In this document: positions 1 to 6,828 of the stretch, in pieces
Layout of the letters: each line of letters begins with the position of its first letter
Position numbering within the stretch: position 1 is the first letter of the stretch
Source of the DNA: an uncultured Clostridia bacterium
Lineage (GTDB): Bacteria; Bacillota; Clostridia; UBA1381
NCBI GenBank assembly: GCA_959602045.1
Contig: CAUGRT010000006.1
Coordinates: 1-64,000 of the forward strand
DNA length: 64,000 bases
Reading direction: 5' to 3'
Position numbers and translations under genes: made by a program
The notes under the pieces: model-generated
The model's input: the letters and a program-made list of their open reading frames with translations, nothing else
What the model was told of the DNA's origin: nothing
Database searches by the model: none

Positions 1-240
1 AAACGCACAACCTACGAAATTTTCGCCGAGCCTTGAAATCTTGCACGCTTGCCCTTACTTGCGTACCCTTGTATACGGCGCTCAGTTAAACGCACAACCT
101 ACGAAATTTTCGCCGAGCCTTGAAATCTTGCACGCTTGCCCTCACTTGCGTACCTTTGTACGCGGCGCTCAGTTAAACGCACAACCTACGAAATTTTCGC
201 AGCTGCTTAAGATCTTGCCCGTTTGCCCTCATATGCGGCA
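1..240. repeat. 87-bp tandem repeat, about 2.7 copies
   Basis: Units begin at 1, 88 and 175. The first two differ at only a few positions; the third diverges after its first 26 bases and stops near 240. Each unit carries GCGTAC near its end, which in the second copy forms a small hairpin with GTACGC. The unit length is a multiple of three, so an open frame runs through it, but the encoded peptide resembles nothing I know and I treat the block as non-coding. The left end lies outside the window, so the true copy number is unknown. Confidence 0.85.
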
Positions 241-274
241 AAACAAAAAAATTAAAAAAAATCAAAAAAAGTAC

Positions 275-303
275 TTGACAAGATATTTCTTTTGTGTTAA
301 GCT
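275..303 (+). promoter_or_regulatory. promoter of the ECF operon
   Basis: TTGACA at 275-280 is followed after 17 bases by TAAGCT at 298-303, a good -35 with a weak -10. The predicted transcription start near 310 would place the (G/T)AG triplet array at the extreme 5' end of the transcript. Confidence 0.6.
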
Positions 304-310
304 GATTACA

Positions 311-361
311 GTAGAGATGAGATTAGACGAGAATAGATGAGATGAGCGAGTATTATAGGAG
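311..361 (+). promoter_or_regulatory. TRAP-like RNA binding site: array of (G/T)AG triplets
   Basis: GAG or TAG triplets start at 314, 319, 324, 329, 334, 339 and 344 in exact 5-nt register, with two-base spacers. Further triplets start at 312, 348, 356 and 359. Arrays of 9-11 NAG triplets (mostly GAG or UAG) with 2-3 nt spacers are the known binding signature of the tryptophan-activated TRAP (MtrB) ring, which in Bacillus controls trp biosynthesis and the tryptophan transporter trpP. The gene just downstream looks like a TrpP-family protein, which supports the reading. No mtrB gene is in the window, so the regulator is inferred. Confidence 0.65.
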
Positions 362-400
362 TAATCCGAGGAATACCATATTTGAATATTTTTTGAAATC

Positions 401-436
401 AAACCTCTACGGAATTATTTTATTTTCAGGAGGTTT
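401..436 (+). promoter_or_regulatory. SD-sequestering hairpin in the ECF leader
   Basis: AAACCTC at 401-407 can pair with GAGGTTT at 430-436, burying the Shine-Dalgarno AGGAGG (428-433) of the ATG at 443. An alternative pairing, GTAGAG at 311-316 with CTCTAC at 405-410, uses part of the same strand and would free the SD. Since 311-316 lies in the TRAP-like array, a bound protein could favour the closed form. Confidence 0.5.
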
Positions 437-442
437 TTTATT

Positions 443-997
443 ATGGAAAAGAGAAATGTAGCAGTAGCGAAGGCAAAGGGACTGGGACTCAGTGAGATTA
501 TTTTTATAGGCATTTTGCTTGCGGCGGGTGCGGTTCTGAAATTTTTTGTCGGTTCAATGTTTACGGTCGTAAAACCCAATTTTATTATCGCGATGTATTG
601 CTTGGCAATGCTGATTATCCGTCCGCGGTTGGTCGAGGCGGCAATTATCGGATTGCTTTCGGGCGTTGTATGTCAGTTATTTCCCGGAACACCGTATGTC
701 AATCTGGTCAGTGAGATTGTCGGAGCGGTATGCATGTATTTCTTAATGAAAATTCCGATGAATATCGGAAAATTCTCGCTTTCACCAATTGTTTCAACTT
801 TTATCAGTACGCTGGCGAGCGGTTTCACCTTTATCGGAATCGTTTATCTGGCGTTATATTCGGGCGCAGACGTAACCCCGATGCCGTTACAGCTGTTTTG
901 CGGAATTATCTTCGGTACAGCGGCGATTAACAGTGTAATCGTGCAGATTCTTTACATTCCGCTGAGCCTGGCAATGAAAAAAGGTGCGGCAAAATGA
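443..997 (+). CDS. trpP: ECF transporter S component, TrpP-like (probable tryptophan uptake)
   Basis: A 184-residue membrane protein with about five or six hydrophobic helices. It would be the substrate-binding S subunit of an energy-coupling factor importer. The segment VVKPNFIIAMYCLAML followed by IIGLLSGVVCQLFPGTPY resembles the conserved KPD/N and G-x-hydrophobic pattern of TrpP-family tryptophan transporters. The three downstream genes encode the ATPases and T subunit, and the stop overlaps the next start by four bases, so this is a dedicated cassette. The leader carries a TRAP-like triplet array. Start: SD AGGAGG lies nine bases upstream. The ECF S-component class is firmer than the tryptophan substrate, which rests on weak family likeness plus the leader; other aromatic or vitamin substrates remain possible. 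Confidence 0.75.
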   Translation: MEKRNVAVAKAKGLGLSEIIFIGILLAAGAVLKFFVGSMFTVVKPNFIIAMYCLAMLIIRPRLVEAAIIGLLSGVVCQLFPGTPYVNLVSEIVGAVCMYFLMKIPMNIGKFSLSPIVSTFISTLASGFTFIGIVYLALYSGADVTPMPLQLFCGIIFGTAAINSVIVQILYIPLSLAMKKGAAK

Positions 998-1836
998 TTA
1001 AGATTCATGATTTTTCGTTTCAATATGAGGGCAGCAAGAATTTTGCGCTGAAAAATATTAATATGGAGATTGCCGATGGGGATTTTGTCGGGATTATCGG
1101 CGGCAGCGGCGCAGGCAAAACGACGCTTGCACATAGCATGTGCGCGGTGATTCCGCAATATCGGCACGGTGATTTCTACGGTACGGTTTCGGTGGACGGA
1201 ATGGACACGGTGGATACCGAACCGGAAAAAATCAGTCGGATTGCCGGCTGTGTGATGCAGGATATTGATGCTCAACTGACAACTTCGGTGGTTGAGGATG
1301 AGATTTTATTCGGCTTGGAGAATTTTTCTGTTCCGGCAGATGAGGCGGAGGAGCGCATCCGATGGGCGTTGGAAAGCGCGGGAATTTCGGATTTGCGTTA
1401 TCGGACATTTGATTCGTTGAGCGGCGGACAGAAGCAAAAGGCGGCGATTTGCGCGGTTACGGCATTAAAGCCAAAGCTCTTAATTTTGGATGAGCCGACC
1501 GGGGAATTGGATCCGCAAAGCAGTATTCGGATTTTTGAAATGCTTCGGTATTTGAATGAAAATTTGGGCGTTACCATTGTAGTGGTAGAGCAGAAAATTA
1601 TGCTGCTTTGCGAATATGCAAAAAAGCTTGCCGTTGTCGAGAATGGACAGCTTTTGAAATTCGGCGGTGTGCGTGAGGTCTTAAAGGACGTTGAAGAATT
1701 AAAGCGAACCGGCGTAAGCTGCCCGCGCGTGACGGATGTTTCCCATGCGTTGGAAAAGCGCGGTCTGTATACCGGCCCGGCGGCGGTTACGGTGGCGGAT
1801 GCCGAAAAAATAGTCAAGGGAGTGTGCCGGAGATGA
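994..1836 (+). CDS. ecfA1: ECF transporter ATPase EcfA1-like
   Basis: A 280-residue ABC ATPase of the CbiO/EcfA type that powers the ECF importer at the inner membrane face. Visible motifs are Walker A GGSGAGKT (about residues 36-43), the signature LSGGQKQK and Walker B LLILDEPTGELDP, followed by a C-terminal extension of about 60 residues that is usual for EcfA proteins. The ATG overlaps the stop of the S component (ATGA), so translation is probably coupled. It should pair with the next ATPase as a heterodimer. Confidence 0.92.
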   Translation: MIKIHDFSFQYEGSKNFALKNINMEIADGDFVGIIGGSGAGKTTLAHSMCAVIPQYRHGDFYGTVSVDGMDTVDTEPEKISRIAGCVMQDIDAQLTTSVVEDEILFGLENFSVPADEAEERIRWALESAGISDLRYRTFDSLSGGQKQKAAICAVTALKPKLLILDEPTGELDPQSSIRIFEMLRYLNENLGVTIVVVEQKIMLLCEYAKKLAVVENGQLLKFGGVREVLKDVEELKRTGVSCPRVTDVSHALEKRGLYTGPAAVTVADAEKIVKGVCRR

Positions 1837-2630
1837 TCGAGTTTCAAAATGTTTCCTTTGGTTATGACGGGAATGAGATTTTACAGAATATTAATTTGCA
1901 GATTCGCGCAGGGGAGTTTGCGGCGATTGTCGGCGGAAATGGAGCCGGAAAAACCACAACGGTGAAGCTGATTAACGGATTGCTAAAGCCCGATTCGGGC
2001 AGTGTGCGCATTGCGGGTCGGGATACTGCGTCAATGAAAACGAGTGAAGCGGCGAAAATCTGCGGCTTTCTGTTTCAGAATCCCGATCGGCAGATTTGTA
2101 AAAATACTGTACATGATGAAATCGCCTTTTCATTAGAGTGTGTTGGGATGGCGAATGTAGAGGAACGGATTGCGGAGATTACAAAAAAACTGGAGTTGGA
2201 TCCGGATAGTGATCCGTTTTCTTTGAGTCGCGGCGAGCGGCAGAAGGTGGCATTGGCGTCGGTACTGGCGGTTCAGCCGCAGATTCTGATTCTGGATGAG
2301 CCGACAACAGGTTTGGATTATCGCGAATGTATGCGCATTATGGAATTGGTAAAAACACTGAATGTAACCGGAACAACGGTCGTGATGGTGTCGCATGATA
2401 TGGAAATTGTTGCGGATTTTGCGGAGCGTGTGATTGTCGTGGAGCAAGGAAAGATCGTTCTGGACGGGGATTGCCGTGAGGTTTTGGCAAATCCCGAGCT
2501 GTCAAAAGTCAGTTCGGTATTGCCGCCACAGATTTGCGAGCTGTCAGCGGCATTGGGCGGAAAATTTCAAGGCTGTTTTACGGTTGATGAGTTCATGGAT
2601 GTTATAGACGGCAATTGTAAATCGGAATAA
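1833..2630 (+). CDS. ecfA2: ECF transporter ATPase EcfA2-like
   Basis: Second EcfA-type ATPase, 265 residues. Walker A is GGNGAGKT, the signature is the slightly degenerate LSRGERQK and Walker B is ILILDEPTTGLD. A GTG at 1824 is in frame, but the SD AAGGGA at 1816-1821 would be only two bases from it. I prefer the ATG at 1833, which gives an 11-base spacing and a four-base overlap with the upstream stop. The LSRGE signature differs from the canonical LSGGQ in the partner, so the two ATP sites are probably not equivalent; this is an inference. Confidence 0.9.
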   Translation: MIEFQNVSFGYDGNEILQNINLQIRAGEFAAIVGGNGAGKTTTVKLINGLLKPDSGSVRIAGRDTASMKTSEAAKICGFLFQNPDRQICKNTVHDEIAFSLECVGMANVEERIAEITKKLELDPDSDPFSLSRGERQKVALASVLAVQPQILILDEPTTGLDYRECMRIMELVKTLNVTGTTVVMVSHDMEIVADFAERVIVVEQGKIVLDGDCREVLANPELSKVSSVLPPQICELSAALGGKFQGCFTVDEFMDVIDGNCKSE

Positions 2631-2645
2631 GAATGGAGGATTACG

Positions 2646-3410
2646 ATGAAAGGGATGCTTGAATATTGCTACGGTGATTCGTTTTTGCACCGTGCCAATC
2701 CGTTGATAAAGCTGATAGCGGCATTTTTGCTTTGCTTGGGGTGCTTTTTGTGTAACAGTATCCTATATGTTTTAGGGGTGATTGCGCTGACTTTGTTGAT
2801 GAGCGCAGTTGCCGGAGTGCAGAAAAAAATATTTAAGATTTTTACATCGCTGCTGAAATTGGGACTGATTTTATTGCTGTTGCAGGTGTTTTTTATTCGG
2901 CAGGGAAATGTTATTTTGCGGCTGCCGCTGAATATTTACGTCACAGACGCCGGCTTGCATTTTTGCGTTTTGCTGTCACTTCGGCTGACCGCAGCGGCAC
3001 TGCCGTTGACGCTGATGCTGCTGACAACAAAAATGACGGATATTTCGGGCGTGTTGGTAAAACGGCTGCATGTTCCGTATAAATATGCATTTGCCTTAAC
3101 AACCGCGCTTCGGTTTATTCCGGTGTTTGCGAACGAAATGCACGGTATTATAGAAGCGCAAACGGCGCGCGGCGTGGAATTTGATACAAAAAATCCGATT
3201 AAAAAATTGCAGCTGATGCTGCCCCTATGCGTACCGCTGTTGGTTTCGTCAGTGAAAAAGATTGAGGATAGCTCCATTTCGGCGCAAATGCGCGGCTTTG
3301 CACTCAGAACACCGAAAAGCGGAAGCAATACTTATCCCATGCATGTGAGGGATGCGGTTATGTTGCTGGCAACGATTTTTACAGTCGGTTGTGGGGTGTT
3401 CATCGGTTAA
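2646..3410 (+). CDS. ecfT: ECF transporter T component (CbiQ/EcfT family)
   Basis: A 254-residue membrane protein that joins the S component to the two ATPases. It has the family layout: an amphipathic N-terminus (GDSFLHRANPLIKL), several hydrophobic helices, then two coupling-helix motifs with Ala-Arg-Gly: EAQTARGVEF and the later SSISAQMRGFALR. It starts 15 bases after ecfA2 with SD GGAGG, so it closes the operon. No clear terminator follows; the next transcription unit has its own promoter. Confidence 0.9.
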   Translation: MKGMLEYCYGDSFLHRANPLIKLIAAFLLCLGCFLCNSILYVLGVIALTLLMSAVAGVQKKIFKIFTSLLKLGLILLLLQVFFIRQGNVILRLPLNIYVTDAGLHFCVLLSLRLTAAALPLTLMLLTTKMTDISGVLVKRLHVPYKYAFALTTALRFIPVFANEMHGIIEAQTARGVEFDTKNPIKKLQLMLPLCVPLLVSSVKKIEDSSISAQMRGFALRTPKSGSNTYPMHVRDAVMLLATIFTVGCGVFIG

Positions 3411-3442
3411 TATTACGTTTTGTTTACAATTCAAGAATCCTG

Positions 3443-3471
3443 TTGACAAAAGTTATATTTTTTGGTAAGGT
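3443..3471 (+). promoter_or_regulatory. promoter of the ABC exporter
   Basis: TTGACA at 3443-3448, a 17-base spacer, then TAAGGT at 3466-3471. It drives a leader of about 100 nt before the ABC exporter. Confidence 0.75.
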
Positions 3472-3510
3472 ACTCGTGAAATCAAAAAAAACATCATGGG
3501 GGGACGGGGA

Positions 3511-3600
3511 TTGAAGATTTTGATGGGACTTTGGTACGTCATTTTTTTCAATCCGCGCTTGATGAAAGGAGTTCATGATTATCATGAAACGAAAACGTAA
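3511..3600 (+). CDS. possible 29-residue leader ORF overlapping the ABC exporter start
   Basis: A TTG at 3511, preceded by a G-rich SD-like stretch (3499-3509), opens a 29-codon frame with one hydrophobic segment (GLWYVIFF), ending at TAA 3598-3600. It overlaps the exporter start in another frame by about 16-25 bases. Translation of such a leader could couple to or block exporter translation. The TTG start and small size make this tentative; it may not be translated. Confidence 0.3.
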   Translation: MKILMGLWYVIFFNPRLMKGVHDYHETKT

Positions 3601-5359
3601 TTTTTGGAAAACACTTTTTCATTATACGAAAAAACAGCGAAAAAATTTGGGGATTGCGGTGATTTTTTCCCTGATTAACGGAATCATGGTAGCGCTTGCG
3701 CCACTGGTCATTAAGTATGTTATTGATGACGCGATTCAAAACGAGGCACTTCCACCGGAAATGCGGCTGCAACGAGCCGGATTTTATTGTATTGCGTATC
3801 TTACTCTTTGTTTGATACGGATTCTTTCATGGGCTGTGGGATATCGAAATCTTCTCATAGCTATTGAAGGCTTTATGTTTCGAATCCGTTCGGATTTTTT
3901 TCGTCATATTCAAACGTTGTGTATGCGTTTTTTTGATAAGACTTCTTCGGGTGAGTTGTTCAACTATATTATGGGTTCGCCTATTGCAAATCTTAAAAAT
4001 TTTCTGTCGCAGTTCGCGATGAGTGTTCCGTATCAATCTGTTGCACTTGTGATTTCACTGGCGGCGATGTTTTCTTATGATTGGCTTTTAACGCTTGTCA
4101 TGCTGGGGATTGTACTGGTTTCAGCGGCATTTAATTACTTTTCAAGAAAGCGTATCCGGAATTTGTCGGGCGATATGCTGAAAAGCGAATCGGAAGCCAG
4201 CAAATATATTGATGATGTGCTGCATGGCAGCCGTGCAATTAAGATGTACGCTATTGAGGATAATATTCACGCTAATTTTGAACGACAGATGGACGCGCTG
4301 AAGAATAAAGGGATTTTGTTGTCTTTTACCCAGTGGAAGGAAGCGGCAAAGCCGGAATTTACGCAGTATGTGGGAACAGCATTGATTTATTTTATAGGTG
4401 CATTATCCTGCATTTATCGGGGATTGACCGCCGGTGAGCTGGTTGCGTTTGTCAGCAGCATGACGGTGATTAACAGTTCCATTAATCTGTGGTTTAATGT
4501 TAATCTGATTCGTTCCAATGCGGAGGCAGGATTGGATCGGATTATGTCGATTCTGGAAACGCAAACCTCAACGCCGGAGAATATAGGGCATGTTTATGAT
4601 ATTAATCTGGAACGGGAAAGCGCAATCCAAAAGAATCTCCCGTGCGTGGAATTTCGTGATGTCACATTCGGCTATGACAACAGAATTATTTTTGATAAGC
4701 TGAATTGCAAAATGGAATACAACCATAGTTATGGGCTGGTTGGTTCCAGCGGAAGCGGAAAAAGTACGATCACGAAGCTGATTATGCGTCTGTATGATAT
4801 TAACAGCGGTGAGATTTTAATGCACGGCAAGAATATTAAAAAATACAGTCTGCACGATTTGCGGAAGAATATCGGAATTGTGCCGCAGGAGCCGTTTATT
4901 TTCCAGGCAAGTATCATGGAAAATATTCGTATGGCATGTCCCGAAGCACCGATGCGTGAGGTGATTGCGGCAATGGAAACAGCACGCGTGCATGAGTTTG
5001 TCAATGATTTGCCAAAAGGGTGGAATACGATTGTCGGGGATAACGGCTTTAACCTGTCGGGCGGTCAGAAGCAACGGATTGCAATCGCAAGGGCGATTTT
5101 GGGGAAACCGGATATTTTGATTTTTGACGAGGCGACCTCGGCTTTGGATAATGTTTCGGAAAAACATATCCAGCATGCGATGGAGGATCTCATGAAAACT
5201 CACACCGTGATTATGATTGCGCACCGGCTGACAACGGTACGGAATGTGGATAAAATTTTCGTTTTCGATAAAGGTCAGATTGTGCAGACGGGGAATTTTG
5301 AACAGTTGAGTCAGCAGGAGGGACTATTTAAGGAATTGCTTACGATCTCGGAGCAATAA
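3575..5359 (+). CDS. ABC exporter, fused permease and ATPase
   Basis: A 594-residue half-transporter of the MsbA/MdlB type. The N-terminal ~330 residues form the six-helix exporter domain; the C-terminal part is the nucleotide-binding domain with Walker A GSSGSGKS, signature LSGGQKQRIAIARA, Walker B ILIFDEATSALD and the H-loop IAHR. It would work as a dimer that pumps lipid, peptide or drug out of the cell; the substrate is not evident. ATG 3575 has the SD GAAAGGA only four bases away and ATG 3584 has it 13 away, so the start is ambiguous. It is monocistronic and converges on hisS. Confidence 0.93.
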   Translation: MIIMKRKRNFWKTLFHYTKKQRKNLGIAVIFSLINGIMVALAPLVIKYVIDDAIQNEALPPEMRLQRAGFYCIAYLTLCLIRILSWAVGYRNLLIAIEGFMFRIRSDFFRHIQTLCMRFFDKTSSGELFNYIMGSPIANLKNFLSQFAMSVPYQSVALVISLAAMFSYDWLLTLVMLGIVLVSAAFNYFSRKRIRNLSGDMLKSESEASKYIDDVLHGSRAIKMYAIEDNIHANFERQMDALKNKGILLSFTQWKEAAKPEFTQYVGTALIYFIGALSCIYRGLTAGELVAFVSSMTVINSSINLWFNVNLIRSNAEAGLDRIMSILETQTSTPENIGHVYDINLERESAIQKNLPCVEFRDVTFGYDNRIIFDKLNCKMEYNHSYGLVGSSGSGKSTITKLIMRLYDINSGEILMHGKNIKKYSLHDLRKNIGIVPQEPFIFQASIMENIRMACPEAPMREVIAAMETARVHEFVNDLPKGWNTIVGDNGFNLSGGQKQRIAIARAILGKPDILIFDEATSALDNVSEKHIQHAMEDLMKTHTVIMIAHRLTTVRNVDKIFVFDKGQIVQTGNFEQLSQQEGLFKELLTISEQ

Positions 5360-5372
5360 CGGTTTACATATT

Positions 5373-5440
5373 CGCATTTTATCTGATTTTCGGTTTATGC
5401 AGATGAGTTAGCGGATATTTGAGCCGAAACGAAACGGCAA
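5373..5440 (+). repeat. dispersed hairpin repeat, copy 1 (degenerate)
   Basis: It contains the family core TATGCAGATGAG ... GCGGATATTTGAGCCGAAA (5397-5430), preceded by the ATCTGATTTTCGG arm seen in other copies. The arms are no longer well paired, so this looks like a decayed member. It lies between the convergent ABC exporter and hisS, next to their shared terminator. Confidence 0.65.
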
Positions 5441-5480
5441 AAAAGAACGTTCAATCAATGAAAGAACGTTCTTTTTTTTG
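5439..5480. terminator. bidirectional Rho-independent terminator
   Basis: AAAAAAGAACGTTC (5439-5452) and GAACGTTCTTTTTT (5464-5477) form a 14-bp stem with A and T runs at its ends, so it can terminate both the ABC exporter (plus) and hisS (minus). Confidence 0.9.
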
Positions 5481-6794
5481 TTATGCTTGAAGAATTTGTT
5501 GTGCGGCTTCTTCGATGCTGCATATGGTTTGTTCACCGGTTTCAAGATTCTTTACCGCAACCTTTTCCGCGGCAATTTCATCATCGCCGATCAAGATTGC
5601 GAACGGCGCGTTGATTTTGTTTGCGTAAGTCATTTTTTTCTTGAGCTTTTTATCCTCAAAATAAATCTGTGTTTTCACACCGGCGTTGCGGAGCGCCGCC
5701 ATCGCCCGAATACAATAGGGCATATCCTGCGTCATCGGTACGATTAACGCGTCAATCGGGGAGGCTTTGTCAAAATCAAAGAATCCGGTTTCTTTCAGCA
5801 CACTGAATAAACGCGTGGCGCCGATGGAGATTCCCACGCCGGGGAGCTTTTTATCGGTATAAAATTCAGCCAGATTATCATACCGGCCGCCGGAGCAAAC
5901 GCTGCCAAATTCGGGATGATCGGTAATGACGGTTTCATAAACTGTTCCGGTATAATAGTCCAGTCCGCGGGCAATTGCAAAATCAATGCTGTAGTGCGTT
6001 TCGGGAACACCGAAAAGCAGAATACACTCCGATACGGTTTTTAATTCTGCCAGTCCCGCATCAAAGGTTTCATTTAAGCCGGCATATTTTTCGGCTGCTG
6101 CGAGATGCTCCGCGTTCGAGCCTTGTGTGTTGACAAAAGCCAAAATATCCTTTGCCGTATCTTCGGCAATCTCCAGATTGCACAGCTCCGCGATCACCTT
6201 TTCCGCGCCGATTTTATCCAGCTTGTCAATCGTTCTTAAAATATCCTCTACCTTGTCCGAAAGCTGCTTGATTTCAAAAAATCCGGTCAGAAGCTTGCGG
6301 TTATTGATTCGGATTTTGAAATTTTTGATTCCGAGGGATTGGAAAATATCATAAATAATTGAGGGAATTTCAGCGTCATGAATGACACTCAATTCACCGT
6401 CGCCGATGATGTCGATGTCGGCTTGATAAAATTCACGAAAGCGTCCCTTTTGCGCTCTTTCGCCGCGGTATACCTTGCCGATTTGATACCGCTTAAAGGG
6501 GAAACTCAAATCGTTATAGTGCAGTGCAACATATTTGGCAAGCGGCACGGTGAGATCAAAACGCATTGTCAGATCGGTATCACCTTTTTTGAAACGATAG
6601 ATTTGCTTTTCGGTTTCGCCGCCTGCCTTTGCCAGCAATACAGAGGAGCTTTCCAATACGGGTGTATCTAACGGATAAAAGCCGTATTTAATGTAGTTTT
6701 TTCTTAAAATTTCGATAAAACGGTCAAACTCAATCTGCTCCTGCGGCAGCAACTCCATAAATCCCGTTAATGTTCTCGGTTTTATTTTTTCCAT
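5481..6794 (-). CDS. hisS: histidine--tRNA ligase
   Basis: A 437-residue class II aminoacyl-tRNA synthetase that charges tRNA-His. It has motif 1 near EFDRFIEILRKNYIKYGFYPLDTP, motif 2 with FKRYQIGKVYRGERAQKGRFREFYQAD, and the histidine-specific ARGLDYYTG segment (here AIARGLDYYTGTVYE), followed by the C-terminal anticodon-binding domain. Length is about normal for the family. It is the last gene of the minus-strand block that begins with dprA; the SD AAAGGAATT precedes the start. No T-box leader is visible, and the gap to the upstream gene is only 34 bases. Confidence 0.95.
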   Translation of the reverse strand: MEKIKPRTLTGFMELLPQEQIEFDRFIEILRKNYIKYGFYPLDTPVLESSSVLLAKAGGETEKQIYRFKKGDTDLTMRFDLTVPLAKYVALHYNDLSFPFKRYQIGKVYRGERAQKGRFREFYQADIDIIGDGELSVIHDAEIPSIIYDIFQSLGIKNFKIRINNRKLLTGFFEIKQLSDKVEDILRTIDKLDKIGAEKVIAELCNLEIAEDTAKDILAFVNTQGSNAEHLAAAEKYAGLNETFDAGLAELKTVSECILLFGVPETHYSIDFAIARGLDYYTGTVYETVITDHPEFGSVCSGGRYDNLAEFYTDKKLPGVGISIGATRLFSVLKETGFFDFDKASPIDALIVPMTQDMPYCIRAMAALRNAGVKTQIYFEDKKLKKKMTYANKINAPFAILIGDDEIAAEKVAVKNLETGEQTICSIEEAAQQILQA

Positions 6795-6828
6795 TTTATT
6801 TTAATTCCTTTCCGTTTGTTTTTATCAT

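Noticed and set aside
1..240. CRISPR-like direct repeats
   Set aside because: Units are contiguous with no unique spacers and there are no cas genes.
41..340. 99-codon open frame across the 87-bp repeats
   Set aside because: It exists because the unit length is a multiple of three; no SD, no family likeness, and the frame runs through the promoter and triplet array.
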